The notes under the pieces: model-generated
Told to the model about the DNA's origin: nothing
Databases searched by the model: none
What the model saw: only the letters and a program-made list of their open reading frames with translations
In this document: one piece after another, positions 26,219 through 33,946 of the stretch
Position numbering within the stretch: the first letter of the stretch is position 1
How the letters are laid out: each line of letters begins with the position of its first letter
Assembly (NCBI GenBank): GCA_963805925.1
Contig: CAWDWB010000001.1
Span: forward strand, 1 to 64,000
Source: CAMPKL01 sp963805925
GTDB lineage: Bacteria; Acidobacteriota; Terriglobia; Bryobacterales; UBA6623
Reading direction: 5' to 3'
Length of the DNA: 64,000 nucleotides
Made by a program: the position numbers and the translations under genes

Positions 26219-27362
26219 ACCGAAAAATACAGCCGGGAGCTTGTACCAGCGGCGCGATTCGAGCGTCTGGTGGATGAGCTACCGAGATCAAGACGGGAGG
26301 TTTAGACAAGAATCTACGGGACAGAGGAACAAAGGGGAAGCCGAGAAGACGCTGCGCAAACGGCTAGTGGCCCGCGATGAAGGGCTGCTGCCGGATGATT
26401 CGCAGCGGGAAGCGATCTCGTTCAACGAATGGGCGGACTGGTTCTTGGCGAACCGCTCGAAGCCGCCGTTCCGCAGCGAGAAAACGCATCAACAAAATCT
26501 CGGAGGGCTGAAGTTTCTCAGACCCCGATTCGGCAAACACAAGTTACACGAAATCACATCCGAGGAGATTGAAGCGTATCTGATGAAGCGACTGAATACA
26601 GGCAAGCGGGTGCATACGAAAGCTGGGCTCCAATTGCGGGGCAAACTCAAACCGGCGACGGTGCATCAGGAGTTCCGCATCTTGCGGCGCATCCTGAACG
26701 TGGCGGTGAAGAAGCGGCGGTTGGCGATCAACCCGTGCAGCGGCGTGGAGTTTCCCGTCGCGGTCGCGGCGACGACGCGCAAGCCGCACTATCTGGCTGC
26801 GTCCGAACAGGAACGGCTGGAGCGGTTCGCGCCAGTGTACTTGCGCAACATCATCGTGATCATGGTCGAGATGGGCCTGCGGCCTTATCGAGAACTGATG
26901 CCGATGCGCAAGGCGCAGGTCGATCTCGGGAACGGGATCGTGCATCTGCCGGAGTCGAAGACGGTGAACGGAATCGCGGACATGCCGATGTCGGATCGGG
27001 CCCGCGAAGCGTTCGTCTCGCAGATGACCGAAAGCGGCGATTCCGAGTACTTGTTCCCGAGCCCGTTCGAGGGCGGGAAGACGCCGCACATCACGACGGT
27101 ACGCAAGTTATGGGACCGGACGCTGAAACGCGCCGGGCTGCCGCATTTTTCGTTGTACGAGCTGCGGCACACGTTCGCCACCCGGCTCAGCGCAGGAGGC
27201 GTCGCGGATCACTTCGTGACGCAGATGCTGCGTCAGGGCCAGTCCAACGTATTCAAGCGTTATAGCCAAGCGAAGCTCGGCATGATGCGCGAAGCTCTCG
27301 AAAAGCTCGATCGCCAAGCGAACGAGCACAGCGGGAGTTCTTTGACGGCGCTGGCCGGCTAG
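26202..27362 (+). CDS. int: Tyrosine recombinase / phage-type integrase
   Basis: A 386-residue protein. Start chosen at ATG 26202, which has GGAGG six bases upstream. The N-terminal arm-type DNA-binding region includes GSLYQRRDSSVWWMSYRDQD; a SAM-like core-binding domain spans about residues 65-190. The catalytic domain shows the first Arg in MGLRPYRELMPMRKAQVDL, the box II LYELRHTFATRLSAGG (Tyr in place of the first His, Arg and His present), and the nucleophile Tyr in VFKRYSQAKL. The gene runs towards a tRNA-Val whose 3' end is only 85 bases away, the classical layout of an element integrated in a tRNA. Frame intact, so the enzyme may be active. Confidence 0.9.
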   Translation: MNKTGRPKNTAGSLYQRRDSSVWWMSYRDQDGRFRQESTGQRNKGEAEKTLRKRLVARDEGLLPDDSQREAISFNEWADWFLANRSKPPFRSEKTHQQNLGGLKFLRPRFGKHKLHEITSEEIEAYLMKRLNTGKRVHTKAGLQLRGKLKPATVHQEFRILRRILNVAVKKRRLAINPCSGVEFPVAVAATTRKPHYLAASEQERLERFAPVYLRNIIVIMVEMGLRPYRELMPMRKAQVDLGNGIVHLPESKTVNGIADMPMSDRAREAFVSQMTESGDSEYLFPSPFEGGKTPHITTVRKLWDRTLKRAGLPHFSLYELRHTFATRLSAGGVADHFVTQMLRQGQSNVFKRYSQAKLGMMREALEKLDRQANEHSGSSLTALAG

Positions 27363-27447
27363 CGCCAGTTTCTTGACGGTTTCTTTACGTTGCCGTCGTC
27401 GGCAGTGAGAGGCAAGGAAGACAGGTGATGAAAACAAGGGACTTAAA

Positions 27448-27524
27448 TGGTGGGCGCGCCCAGACTCGAACTGGGGACCTCCTGCGTGTGAAGCAGGCGC
27501 TCTAACCAACTGAGCTACGCGCCC
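27448..27524 (-). tRNA. tRNA-Val (anticodon CAC), CCA encoded
   Basis: Cloverleaf read on the minus strand: acceptor GGGCGCG pairs with CGCGCCC, the D-arm has GCTC and GAGC, the anticodon stem CCTGC/GCAGG encloses loop TTCACAC (anticodon CAC), and the T-arm is CCCAG-TTCGAGT-CTGGG. Discriminator A and CCA follow in the DNA (27448-27450). Its 3' end faces the integrase, so the T-arm/acceptor half is the probable attachment site. Confidence 0.97.
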
Positions 27525-27660
27525 TAGTCTTGGAGAATCAGCCGCGCAGAAGCGGGCCGTCGACTGGGGTCTACTGCTGATCGGTTACCGCCGATCCGTC
27601 GCCTCTAGATTACCAAGCCCGATTCAATGGCGCACGCACCAATTGAGTGAAGGAAGGGCG

Positions 27661-28581
27661 TCAACGGCTCGCTGAGCCCGAGCGAACGAATTCATCGAGA
27701 AAGTCAACGACGATGCCGGTGCTGTAGTCGTCGTAGAAGCGGCGGCCGCCGTGCCCGGCGCCGTGGAGCACCTCAAACCGAACCGGAAGGCCCTGCGCTT
27801 TGTATGCGCCGCAGAGTTCGTGCGACTGATTGATCGGCATCTGGGGATCCTGGTCCCCGTGCAACAACAACAGCGGCGGGTCCGAACGGTCGACGTGGAA
27901 GAGCGGGCTGGCCAGCTTGGCAAGCTCCGGCTTGTCCTCGGGTTGGGCGCCCAGCAGGAGTTGCAAAGCGGGAACACGGACGCCGATGCCATGAGGCGTC
28001 GACTGGTTGAGGATCGTCATGAAATTACTGGCGCCGTAGTAGTCCACGATCGCCTGCACGTCGGAGGATTGATCGCGGTAATCGCCGAGCGTGCCTTCCA
28101 ACTCCTTGTTGCCGTTGGTCACGCCAACGAGTGCGGCCAGGTGTCCCCCAGCCGAAGAGCCGGAGATCGTGATCACGTTGGCGTCATAGCCGTAGTCGGA
28201 CTGTTTCGCCCGCAGGAAGCGAATAGCCGCCTTGATGTCGTGAATCTGCGCTGGAAACTGGGCGACCGGGCTGAGCCGATAGTCGACGCTGGCCACGGCA
28301 AAACCGTGACTGACCAGGCCGGCCAGGGGCATGTTCTCTTTGCTGTCCGCCCGCCAGGCGCCGCCATGAACATAGACGATCAGCGGCGGCCGATTCACTC
28401 CGCTGGGCAGATAGAGATCAAGGCGCAACTGGTGTCCATCGGCGACCGCGAAAGGGATGTCGGCCACTTTTCGGAAATCGCCGCCCTGGGCCAGCGGCAT
28501 GATCGCCACCGAAACCGCCCAACAGGCTAGCCAAACGGTGATGTCGCGGAGTCCACGGGCCACTCTAGCGCGTCTCGCCAC
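27661..28581 (-). CDS. Exported alpha/beta-hydrolase (BD-FAE/esterase-lipase family)
   Basis: A 306-residue protein with an N-terminal hydrophobic segment (about 15-33) for export or anchoring. The hydrolase core shows the oxyanion motif VYVHGGAWRADSKEN, the nucleophile elbow GSSAGGHLAAL (Ser143), the acid in LLLLHGDQDPQMPINQS and the His in LHGAGHGGRRFYDDY. These features match acetyl-xylan/feruloyl-type esterases and carboxylesterases. It is the last gene of an operon after the ankyrin protein, overlapping it by 17 bases. Substrate unknown; secretion and neighbours suggest polymer-side-chain removal. Confidence 0.87.
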   Translation of the reverse strand: MARRARVARGLRDITVWLACWAVSVAIMPLAQGGDFRKVADIPFAVADGHQLRLDLYLPSGVNRPPLIVYVHGGAWRADSKENMPLAGLVSHGFAVASVDYRLSPVAQFPAQIHDIKAAIRFLRAKQSDYGYDANVITISGSSAGGHLAALVGVTNGNKELEGTLGDYRDQSSDVQAIVDYYGASNFMTILNQSTPHGIGVRVPALQLLLGAQPEDKPELAKLASPLFHVDRSDPPLLLLHGDQDPQMPINQSHELCGAYKAQGLPVRFEVLHGAGHGGRRFYDDYSTGIVVDFLDEFVRSGSASR

Positions 28582-30109
28582 TGATGACGCCCTCCGGCTC
28601 TACGTAAGTCGACACATTGGCCTCTTCCATGACTTTGCGGATTGCTGCGGCGGTCTCAGGAGAAGCCCGCAGGTTCATACCGCGATGCACGCCGGTAGCG
28701 ATTCGCAAAGGCGTCCAACCCAGATGATTCTTGGTATTCCAGATGTTGATGTCGGCTCCGGCGGCAACGAGCAGGGGAACGGCCCCAGCGACGTGCTTGT
28801 AGGCGGCCCCGTGCATCGCCGTATCGCCGTTGCTGTTGACGGCGTTTGGATCACCGCCTAGGGCGATGACTAATTTCACGGCCTCGACGACTTCTTCCGG
28901 CGTTCCCGCGTCTTCATCGGGAGCGCGAGTCCCCAGTCCGGCCGCCACCATCAGAGGCGTCGAACCCTCTTTGGTGGGGATCGACGGATCCGCTCCCAGG
29001 TCGGCGAGCAACTGCATCAACTCCGCATCGGCGGTTCTGCAGGCCGCAAGGAACGGCGTCGCGCCAACTGTATTTAAAGCATGCTTGCCCGCGGTGGAAC
29101 GCTTCGTCATACGAGCATTGACGTCAGCGCCATGCTTGACGAGTTCGCGAACCAGTTGCAGGCTGTCCATCGATCCCGAACCTTCGGGCGCCGGATCGTT
29201 GCTGCCTACGCCGGGTTTGCGAACCCAACTGATTGTGTGCAGAGGCGTCCAGCCTGGTCCGGCCTGGTTCGGATCTGCGCCTCGATCCAGGAGCAAAGAG
29301 GCGAGTTCAAAATGTCCGTTGGCGACCGCCAAGTCAAGGGCGCTGGAACCCAACTGGCGTTCTGCGGCAGCGTCATCGGCGCCCGTTTGATACATTCCGC
29401 GGCGTCGCCGAACGAACAGCGACTCGTTCACGTCCACACCGGCGTCAAGCAATGTGCGAACAACCTCGGGTTGGCCCTGCCTGACCGCAAAGAGATAGGC
29501 GGTAAACCCGCCATCGGAGCGAGCGCCAAGCTCTGCTCCGGCCGCAATCAAGGCCTCAACTGCTCCGTTGTGCCCTTCGGCCGCCGCCCACATCAATGCG
29601 GTCTGCCCGTGCCAGCCTTCTTTGGCGTTAACTTCGGCTCCGTGGAGCAGGAGGACTTCAACGGCCTCACGGCGCCCCGTTCTGGCGGCCGTCATCAAAG
29701 TCGTCTCGCCCTCACCAACCACGGTGTTCGGATCGGCGCCGGCATTGATCAAGAGCTCAAGCATCGGGGCGCTGCCATTGATTGCCGCTAGCGTGATCGG
29801 AGCCGAACCGTAACGGTTGCGCGCGTTAGCGTCAGCCCCAGCCTTCAGCAAAGCCGCCGCTGTTTCGCGGTCGTCCCACTCGGCCGCCCAATGGAGCGCG
29901 GTGGTTCCGTCCGCGGAGGCGGCATGAGGATCACTCCCCTGGGCTATCAGCGTACGCACCCTCGCTCCGTCTTTCGTCCTAGCAGCATCGAGGATGCTGC
30001 CTTGGTCTCCCGCGCCGGTCGCGGCGACGGCAAAGGCGGCAGCGGCCATGCCGGCGATCATGCCGGCGGCAACCTTTCTACGAAGTCCTGCCATCGTGGG
30101 CCTCCTCAC
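28565..30109 (-). CDS. Exported ankyrin-repeat protein
   Basis: A 514-residue protein with signal peptide (about 1-32, ending ATGAGD). It is built of about ten ankyrin repeats: for example DGTTALHWAAEWDDRETAAA, GSAPITLAAINGSAPMLELL, GETTLMTAARTGRREAVEVL, GQTALMWAAAEGHNGAVEAL and EGSTPLMVAAGL, each about 33 residues, with the TALHWAA/G-A-D-x-N pattern. The C-terminal part has GDTAMHGAAYKHVAGAVPLL and a final repeat before EGVISGETR. It overlaps the DUF1552 gene upstream by four bases. Such ankyrin proteins commonly accompany DUF1552/DUF1592 pairs in Acidobacteriota, presumably as periplasmic scaffolds; the partner is unknown. Confidence 0.9.
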   Translation of the reverse strand: MRRPTMAGLRRKVAAGMIAGMAAAAFAVAATGAGDQGSILDAARTKDGARVRTLIAQGSDPHAASADGTTALHWAAEWDDRETAAALLKAGADANARNRYGSAPITLAAINGSAPMLELLINAGADPNTVVGEGETTLMTAARTGRREAVEVLLLHGAEVNAKEGWHGQTALMWAAAEGHNGAVEALIAAGAELGARSDGGFTAYLFAVRQGQPEVVRTLLDAGVDVNESLFVRRRRGMYQTGADDAAAERQLGSSALDLAVANGHFELASLLLDRGADPNQAGPGWTPLHTISWVRKPGVGSNDPAPEGSGSMDSLQLVRELVKHGADVNARMTKRSTAGKHALNTVGATPFLAACRTADAELMQLLADLGADPSIPTKEGSTPLMVAAGLGTRAPDEDAGTPEEVVEAVKLVIALGGDPNAVNSNGDTAMHGAAYKHVAGAVPLLVAAGADINIWNTKNHLGWTPLRIATGVHRGMNLRASPETAAAIRKVMEEANVSTYVEPEGVISGETR

Positions 30110-31443
30110 AGCGAAAGCTCTTCGATACGGCCCGTGCTGTCGCCGAACTTGTCGAGGCGCACGCCGAGTTTATCGAGCAACGTGAGATGGAGATTAGCCA
30201 AGGGCATCGGTTCGTCGTGCTTCACGTGCACGCCGCCCTTTAACCGGCCGCCTGCGCCGCCCGCAACGACGATCGGCAGGTTAGCGTGGTCGTGAACGTC
30301 TGGATTGCCCATGCCGCTGCCGCAAACCAGAGCCGAGTTGTCGAGAAGGTTTCCGTCTCCGTCCGGAGTGGCGCGAAGCCGCTCAAGGAAGTAAGCAAAC
30401 AAGGAAACGTGGAATGCGTTGATCTTGGCAAGCTTGGCCAACTTCACCGGATCATTCGAGTGATGCGAAGTCGGATGGTGCGGATCGGGCACGCCGATTT
30501 CCGGGTAGGTTCTGTTGCTAGTTTCGCGGGCCAGCTGGAAAGTGATGACCCGTGTTATGTCGCCTTGGAAGGCGAGCGTCTGCAAATCGATCATCAGTTT
30601 GGCGTGTTCTTCATACGACGCCGGCACGCCGACGGGCCGGTCGAGATCCGGCAGCGGAGACTCTTGCGTCTGTTGCTCGGCACGCTGAATACGGCGTTCA
30701 ACCTCTCGCAACGACTCCAGATACTGATCGACCTTCTGCTTATCGTCCGCGCCTAGTTCGCGATTGAGCCGAGCCATATCCTCGGTGACCCAATCGAGAA
30801 TGCTGGCGTTCTTACGCAGTTCCACGCGACGGTCTTCCGCGCTGCCGCCTTCTCCGAACAACCGCTCGAAGGCGACGCGCGGATGCGCGATTGTCGGCAA
30901 GGGCGTCGTGGGTGACGACCAAGACAGGTTGTTCTGATACACGCAGGCAAACCCGTTGTCGCAATCGCCGACGGTAGTCAACAGGTCCATCGCCAACTCC
31001 AGCGAGGGCAGAACCGTGTCCTTACCAATCTGCTTGGCGGCAAGCTGATCCGCCGTGGTCGCCAAATGGTAGTCGGAACCCTCCGTCATCTTGGCTTTTG
31101 CGGCGCTCAAGAATCCGGCGTTGGCGGTGGCATGATTACCGGCAGAGTAGGCGTTCTTGTTCTCCAGATTCGACACGACCGTCAGCCGGTCCTTAAAAGG
31201 TTCCAGGGAGCCCAGGGTCGGCGACAGCCTCTGGAGCGGACCAGCAGCACCAGCCGGGGTCCACTCGGCGATATTGGATCCCATCGGGATATAGACGTAA
31301 CTTAGCCGCGGCGTGGAGGCCGCAGGAGACTTCGCCAACGCCGTCATCGAGGGGAACATGGCGTCCAATAGCGGCAAGGCCACTGAAGCGCCGGTCCCAC
31401 GCAGGAGCGTGCGGCGAGAGAGTGATTTCTTGGTGATGATCAT
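30106..31443 (-). CDS. DUF1552 domain protein
   Basis: A 445-residue protein starting MIITKKSLSRRTLLRGTGAS, a twin-arginine-type signal (SRRTLLRG) followed by VALPLLDAMFPSM. The DUF1552 body contains YVYIPMGSNIAEWTPAG, GNHATANAGFLSAAK, LELAMDLLTTVGDCDNGFAC, a long helical stretch (DDKQKVDQYLESLREVERRI) and GVPDPHHPTSHHSNDPVKLA, then LLDNSALVCGSGMGNPDVHD. The family is related to DUF1501/alkaline-phosphatase-like secreted proteins and always occurs with DUF1592 cytochromes. Tat export suggests it folds with a cofactor in the cytoplasm. Both ends overlap neighbours by four bases (ATGA), so the operon is translationally coupled. Confidence 0.9.
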   Translation of the reverse strand: MIITKKSLSRRTLLRGTGASVALPLLDAMFPSMTALAKSPAASTPRLSYVYIPMGSNIAEWTPAGAAGPLQRLSPTLGSLEPFKDRLTVVSNLENKNAYSAGNHATANAGFLSAAKAKMTEGSDYHLATTADQLAAKQIGKDTVLPSLELAMDLLTTVGDCDNGFACVYQNNLSWSSPTTPLPTIAHPRVAFERLFGEGGSAEDRRVELRKNASILDWVTEDMARLNRELGADDKQKVDQYLESLREVERRIQRAEQQTQESPLPDLDRPVGVPASYEEHAKLMIDLQTLAFQGDITRVITFQLARETSNRTYPEIGVPDPHHPTSHHSNDPVKLAKLAKINAFHVSLFAYFLERLRATPDGDGNLLDNSALVCGSGMGNPDVHDHANLPIVVAGGAGGRLKGGVHVKHDEPMPLANLHLTLLDKLGVRLDKFGDSTGRIEELSL

Positions 31444-33773
31444 TGCGACATCCTCATCTGAAACGGCGTACTCTCCGCGATTCCCAGCACAAGCGCCGAA
31501 AAACGGTAGTCGTCCTCGGCTGCGTGGCTGACGATCTCGCGGATGGCCGGCATATCGTAGTACTCAAGTCCCCGCCCCAGAGCGTAGGTCAACATCTTCT
31601 CGCTCGCGGTGGAAACAAATAGCTCAGGCCGAGCCAACAAGGCCTGGCGGAACCCTTCGGGTCCGTCAAACGACCTGCCGTCCGGCAAAACCCCAGAAGC
31701 ATCGACCGGTACGCCGTCGTCCTTGCTGCGCCAGCGTCCGATTGCATCATAGTTCTCCAGCGCAAACCCGATCGGGTCTAGGGTGTTATGGCAGCTGGCG
31801 CAGAGCGGATTGGCTCGATGTTCCGCCAGCAGTTCTCGGCCGGAAAGCTTCTTGCCTGACGGGCTTTTCTCTTTCAAGGGCGGCACGTTCGGCGGAGGCG
31901 GCGGGGGCGGCGTCCCCATGATGTTCGTCAGAATCCACTTCCCGCGTATGACCGGCGAAGTCCGATTTGCGTAAGAGGTGACGGCCAAAACGCTTCCTTG
32001 AGTCAGCAGTCCGCCGCGATGGCTATCCGGCGGGAGCTGGACGCGCCGGAATTGGCTTCCGTAGACATATGGAATGCCGTAGTGCTTGGCCAGCCTTTCG
32101 TTCAAGAACGTGTAGTCCGCGCCAATCAAGTCCACGAGAGAGCGGTCTTCGTGGACGATCGTTTCGAATAGCAACTCGGTCTCGCGGCGGAATCCCTGAC
32201 GGAGATTTTCATCGAAGTCCGGGTAGATCCTGCGGTCGGGACTGACTGAATCGAGGTTCCGCAGATAGAGCCACTGGCCAGCGAAGCTATCGACTAGGGC
32301 TTGAGAACGTGCATCAGCCAGCATCCGCCGAACCTGGTGTTCGAGAACCTCCGGCTTTCGGAGTTCACCGCGCTCGGCCACGTTGATCAGCTCGTCGTCC
32401 GGAATGCTGCTCCAGAGGAAAAACGATAAGCGTGACGCCAGGGCCATGTCTGAGATCTGGTAAGGGGAGTTAGGAGCGACTCCGGCAGGATCCCGCTCGA
32501 TGCGGAATAAAAACTCCGGACTCACCAGCAGGGCTCGAAGGGCCATTTCGATGCCGCCCTCGAAGCCGCGTTCCTGGCGTCCCTGTTCGTAAAAGCCCAT
32601 CAACTTATCGGTGTCGGCGGATTGAACCGGTCTGCGGTAGGCGCGCCGCGCAAGCTGCGAAAGAACTTGCTTCGCGCAGGCGCTTTCCTCGGATGCCTGC
32701 GCCGGTCGGCAGGTGAAAATCCTCTCCCGGCTTGGCGTGTCGCCCGGCCCAGCTGCATCGTAGGGTCCGGTGATGCCGATCGAGTAGACCGCCGGCTGCG
32801 CTCGCGGATGGCGATCCATATTGAAGCGCGCCAAATAAGGCTGGCGCTCGGTCTCCAGCAACGCCGAACTCTTCTTCATGAAGGTGGCGCTGATTTTGTG
32901 GGGACCCGCCGTCACGGGAACTCGGACAAACAAATGCTTGTCGACCTGGCTATGGTCCCTCGTCTCGGGCGGAACGATTGGGAATAACCCAATCCGCTTG
33001 CCGTCGAGTGACAACTCTGCCTCAAAAGTCCCGCGCAGACCTTCGACCTGTTCGTCACGGTCACGGGAGAGCGCCATGCGGATTTCGTATTCGCCGTCCA
33101 GAGGGAAGGTATGACTCACGACCGTCCCCCCGCGCGTACCGAACGGCAGGCCTTCGGTATGTTGCTCTTGGGTGAAGTCGGGCGGAACGAGGATGATCTC
33201 GCCGCCTGGATCGCGTAGGGGACCGCCAACGGCTAGGCGACTAATCTTGTGCGCCGCGTTGAGATACCCCTCAAGCAACATCGGCGATAGTTCGCCGACC
33301 GTAATATTGTCGAATCCGTTGCTGCTTTCGTCGCGCGGCAGCAGGGACGAAACGTCCACGTCCAGAGCGAGCAGATCGCGAATGGCGTTGTGGTACTCGG
33401 TTCGGTTCAGTCGGCGGAATGTAGCCGTACGGCCGGGATTCGGGTGCGCGGCTGCGGCTGCATCCAGCGAACCTGAGATAGATGCAACTACGGTTCTGTA
33501 GGTGTCTTCGTCGGGACGCGGCATGCCAAGCGGCGGCATGTAGCGGTAGCTCAGCTTCTTGACCACGCTTTCCCAGGCTTCCGGGTCCTTCGAAGGCGCG
33601 GCGGGATCGAGGTCGGCAAAGGACAGACCCCGCGTGGCGACGGTTGCGTTGTGGCAAGCGGAACAGTACTGCTGAACGACTGCCGCCGTTTCGTCCGCCC
33701 CCGAGAGCGGCAGTACGACCGCCACCAAGGCGGCCGCTAAGAAGTACTGTGTGTTCATCTTTCTTGGCATCAA
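31440..33773 (-). CDS. Large DUF1587/DUF1592/DUF1588/DUF1585 c-type cytochrome-like protein
   Basis: A 777-residue exported protein (signal about 8-26). A cytochrome-like N-terminus carries CSACH (Cys37, Cys40, His41) with a distal Met candidate in YRYMPPLGMPRPDEDTY. DUF1587 follows (TFRRLNRTEYHNAIRDLLAL and LLPRDESSNGFDNI), a PA14-like carbohydrate region, DUF1592 (QLARRAYRRPVQSAD, LASRLSFFLWSSIPDDEL), DUF1588 (HRGGLLTQGSVLAVTSYANR, TSPVIRGKWILTNIMGTPPP), a second heme-type motif CASCHNTLDPIGFALENYDA, and DUF1585 at the end. It is the first gene of the operon. Such proteins are planctomycete/acidobacterial signatures, thought to oxidise polymers in the periplasm; the reaction is not established. 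Confidence 0.92.
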   Translation of the reverse strand: MMPRKMNTQYFLAAALVAVVLPLSGADETAAVVQQYCSACHNATVATRGLSFADLDPAAPSKDPEAWESVVKKLSYRYMPPLGMPRPDEDTYRTVVASISGSLDAAAAAHPNPGRTATFRRLNRTEYHNAIRDLLALDVDVSSLLPRDESSNGFDNITVGELSPMLLEGYLNAAHKISRLAVGGPLRDPGGEIILVPPDFTQEQHTEGLPFGTRGGTVVSHTFPLDGEYEIRMALSRDRDEQVEGLRGTFEAELSLDGKRIGLFPIVPPETRDHSQVDKHLFVRVPVTAGPHKISATFMKKSSALLETERQPYLARFNMDRHPRAQPAVYSIGITGPYDAAGPGDTPSRERIFTCRPAQASEESACAKQVLSQLARRAYRRPVQSADTDKLMGFYEQGRQERGFEGGIEMALRALLVSPEFLFRIERDPAGVAPNSPYQISDMALASRLSFFLWSSIPDDELINVAERGELRKPEVLEHQVRRMLADARSQALVDSFAGQWLYLRNLDSVSPDRRIYPDFDENLRQGFRRETELLFETIVHEDRSLVDLIGADYTFLNERLAKHYGIPYVYGSQFRRVQLPPDSHRGGLLTQGSVLAVTSYANRTSPVIRGKWILTNIMGTPPPPPPPNVPPLKEKSPSGKKLSGRELLAEHRANPLCASCHNTLDPIGFALENYDAIGRWRSKDDGVPVDASGVLPDGRSFDGPEGFRQALLARPELFVSTASEKMLTYALGRGLEYYDMPAIREIVSHAAEDDYRFSALVLGIAESTPFQMRMSQ

Positions 33774-33795
33774 TCCAGTTTGGCGTCCGGTTAGC

Positions 33796-33825
33796 AGTAT
33801 AACTGGCTAAGTCTTTTGCGGCTAA
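33796..33825 (-). promoter_or_regulatory. Sigma70-type promoter candidate of the DUF1592 operon
   Basis: On the minus strand TTAGCC (33825-33820) and TATACT (33801-33796) are 18 bases apart, placing transcription start about 15 bases before the ATG at 33773. The -10 is near consensus, the -35 weak, which would suit activator control from the 23-base element just upstream. Confidence 0.45.
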
Positions 33826-33844
33826 CGACTTCGGGCCGACTCAC

Positions 33845-33867
33845 ACCGTTCGGTACGGTTCGTAACG
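33845..33867 (-). promoter_or_regulatory. 23-base element upstream of the DUF1592 operon (copy 1)
   Basis: On the minus strand the element starts CGTTACGAACCGTA and continues CCGAACGGT: two CGAAC-type half-sites one helical turn (11 bases) apart. It agrees at 21 of 23 positions with the element at 38110-38132. It lies 44-66 bases upstream of the predicted -10, a normal activator position. Confidence 0.6.
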
Positions 33868-33888
33868 CCCATCCCGTCCGCGTTTCCT

Positions 33889-33927
33889 AAAAAAAGGGGG
33901 GCAGGACCGCAAGCGATCCTGCCCCCG
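33889..33927 (-). terminator. Rho-independent terminator of the Oar-like receptor gene
   Basis: A GC-rich stem (GGGGGCAGGATCGC paired with the arm ending TCCTGCCCCC) with a short loop, followed on the minus strand by seven T (33895-33889). It sits 20 bases after the stop of the receptor gene at 33947. Confidence 0.92.
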
Positions 33928-33946
33928 TTGGGGTTGGGTTAGAGGG

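Noticed and set aside
28565..30109. Tandem DNA repeat
   Set aside because: The repetition is at protein level (ankyrin repeats); the DNA copies are divergent.
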